From Sorangium cellulosum (GTDB lineage Bacteria > Myxococcota_A > Polyangia > Polyangiales > Polyangiaceae), in contig NZ_CP012670.1 in the NCBI RefSeq assembly GCF_004135735.1, positions 8,751,501-8,815,500 on the forward strand: a stretch of 64,000 bases of DNA. The letters run 5' to 3'. Positions within the stretch are counted from its first letter, which is position 1; every line of letters starts with the position of its first letter. Of this stretch, positions 63,908-64,000 are shown piece after piece. The position numbers were made by a program, and so were the translations under genes. The notes under the pieces are model-generated. The model was not told the DNA's origin. It worked only from the letters and a program-made list of their open reading frames with translations, and did not search any database.

Positions 63908-64000
63908 TCAGCGCGCTGGCACGATGCTCAGGACGACCCGCGCCCGCGCGCTCTGGTAGTACGCGGCGAGCGCCCGGGCGAGCCGCTGGCCCACGTACCA
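63908..64000 (-). CDS. C-terminal fragment of a gene entering from the right
   Basis: The minus strand is open from the window edge to a TGA at 63910-63908: 30 residues, 'WYVGQRLARALAAYYQSARA' then 'RVVLSIVPAR'. The codon composition fits coding DNA and the third positions are mostly G/C, but the piece is too short to assign. Confidence 0.35.
   Translation of the reverse strand, partial: WYVGQRLARALAAYYQSARARVVLSIVPAR

Overview
The window looks like chromosomal DNA from a myxobacterium, most likely of the Sorangium/Polyangium group (Polyangiales). Signs of this are the very high G+C content with long spurious antisense frames, many lipoproteins, a tandem pair of eukaryote-like Ser/Thr kinases, a CPBP protease of the possible myxosortase type, and an Alternative Complex III (ACIII) cluster joined to a caa3 oxidase. 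No rRNA, tRNA, CRISPR array, phage or complete insertion sequence was seen. The taxonomic call is inference.

Layout. 1-9.3 kb: end of a response regulator, then envelope genes (FadL-type porin, lipoproteins, a membrane metallophosphoesterase, a secreted beta-propeller protein, a SpoIVB-like S55 peptidase). 9.6-11.6 kb: small membrane protein, aldo/keto reductase and phytanoyl-CoA dioxygenase-like gene. 11.9-24.9 kb: one long operon actABCDEF-orf-sco-ctaCDEF, encoding ACIII (quinol to cytochrome c/oxidase) and the caa3 terminal oxidase, with many 4-nt stop/start overlaps. 25.2-27.1 kb: a RegB/RegA (PrrB/PrrA) type redox two-component pair. 27.3-30.2 kb: divergent sulfur/nitrogen genes (PLP trans-sulfuration enzyme; siroheme sulfite/nitrite reductase). 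30.5-43.9 kb: UvrD-like helicase, lipoprotein, two kinases, extensin-like peptidase, CPBP protease, HAD phosphatase, AI-2E-type permease, double-TM2 protein and GH35 glycosidase. 43.9-50.4 kb: nuoL-nuoM-nuoN, the proton-pumping arm of complex I without nuoA-K, with unusual extra domains. 50.6-56.3 kb: engB, DUF971, an oxidoreductase, accA and an FHA-GAF-adenylate cyclase. 56.6-64 kb: a glycerol kinase broken by a frameshift, a UPF0158 gene, a LamB-type maltoporin, a serine hydrolase and the tail of one more gene.

The main biological story is respiration. The ACIII-caa3 operon is preceded by four near-identical 15-bp palindromes that fit the PrrA/RegA half-site pattern GCGNC-N5-GNCGC, spaced 20, 39 and 21 bp apart, and the matching RegBA pair lies directly downstream of the operon. 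This suggests a local redox-control loop for the oxidase branch. The complex I subunits add a second novelty: NuoM carries an N-terminal signal peptide plus a beta-sandwich domain, and NuoL carries a PEGA-like insertion in a predicted periplasmic loop.

At the DNA level, two families of long (115-140 bp) hairpins sit between convergent genes and touch their stop codons; copies differ by compensatory changes. In-frame tandem repeats (9, 21, 30, 36, 45 and 57 bp) recur in unrelated genes.
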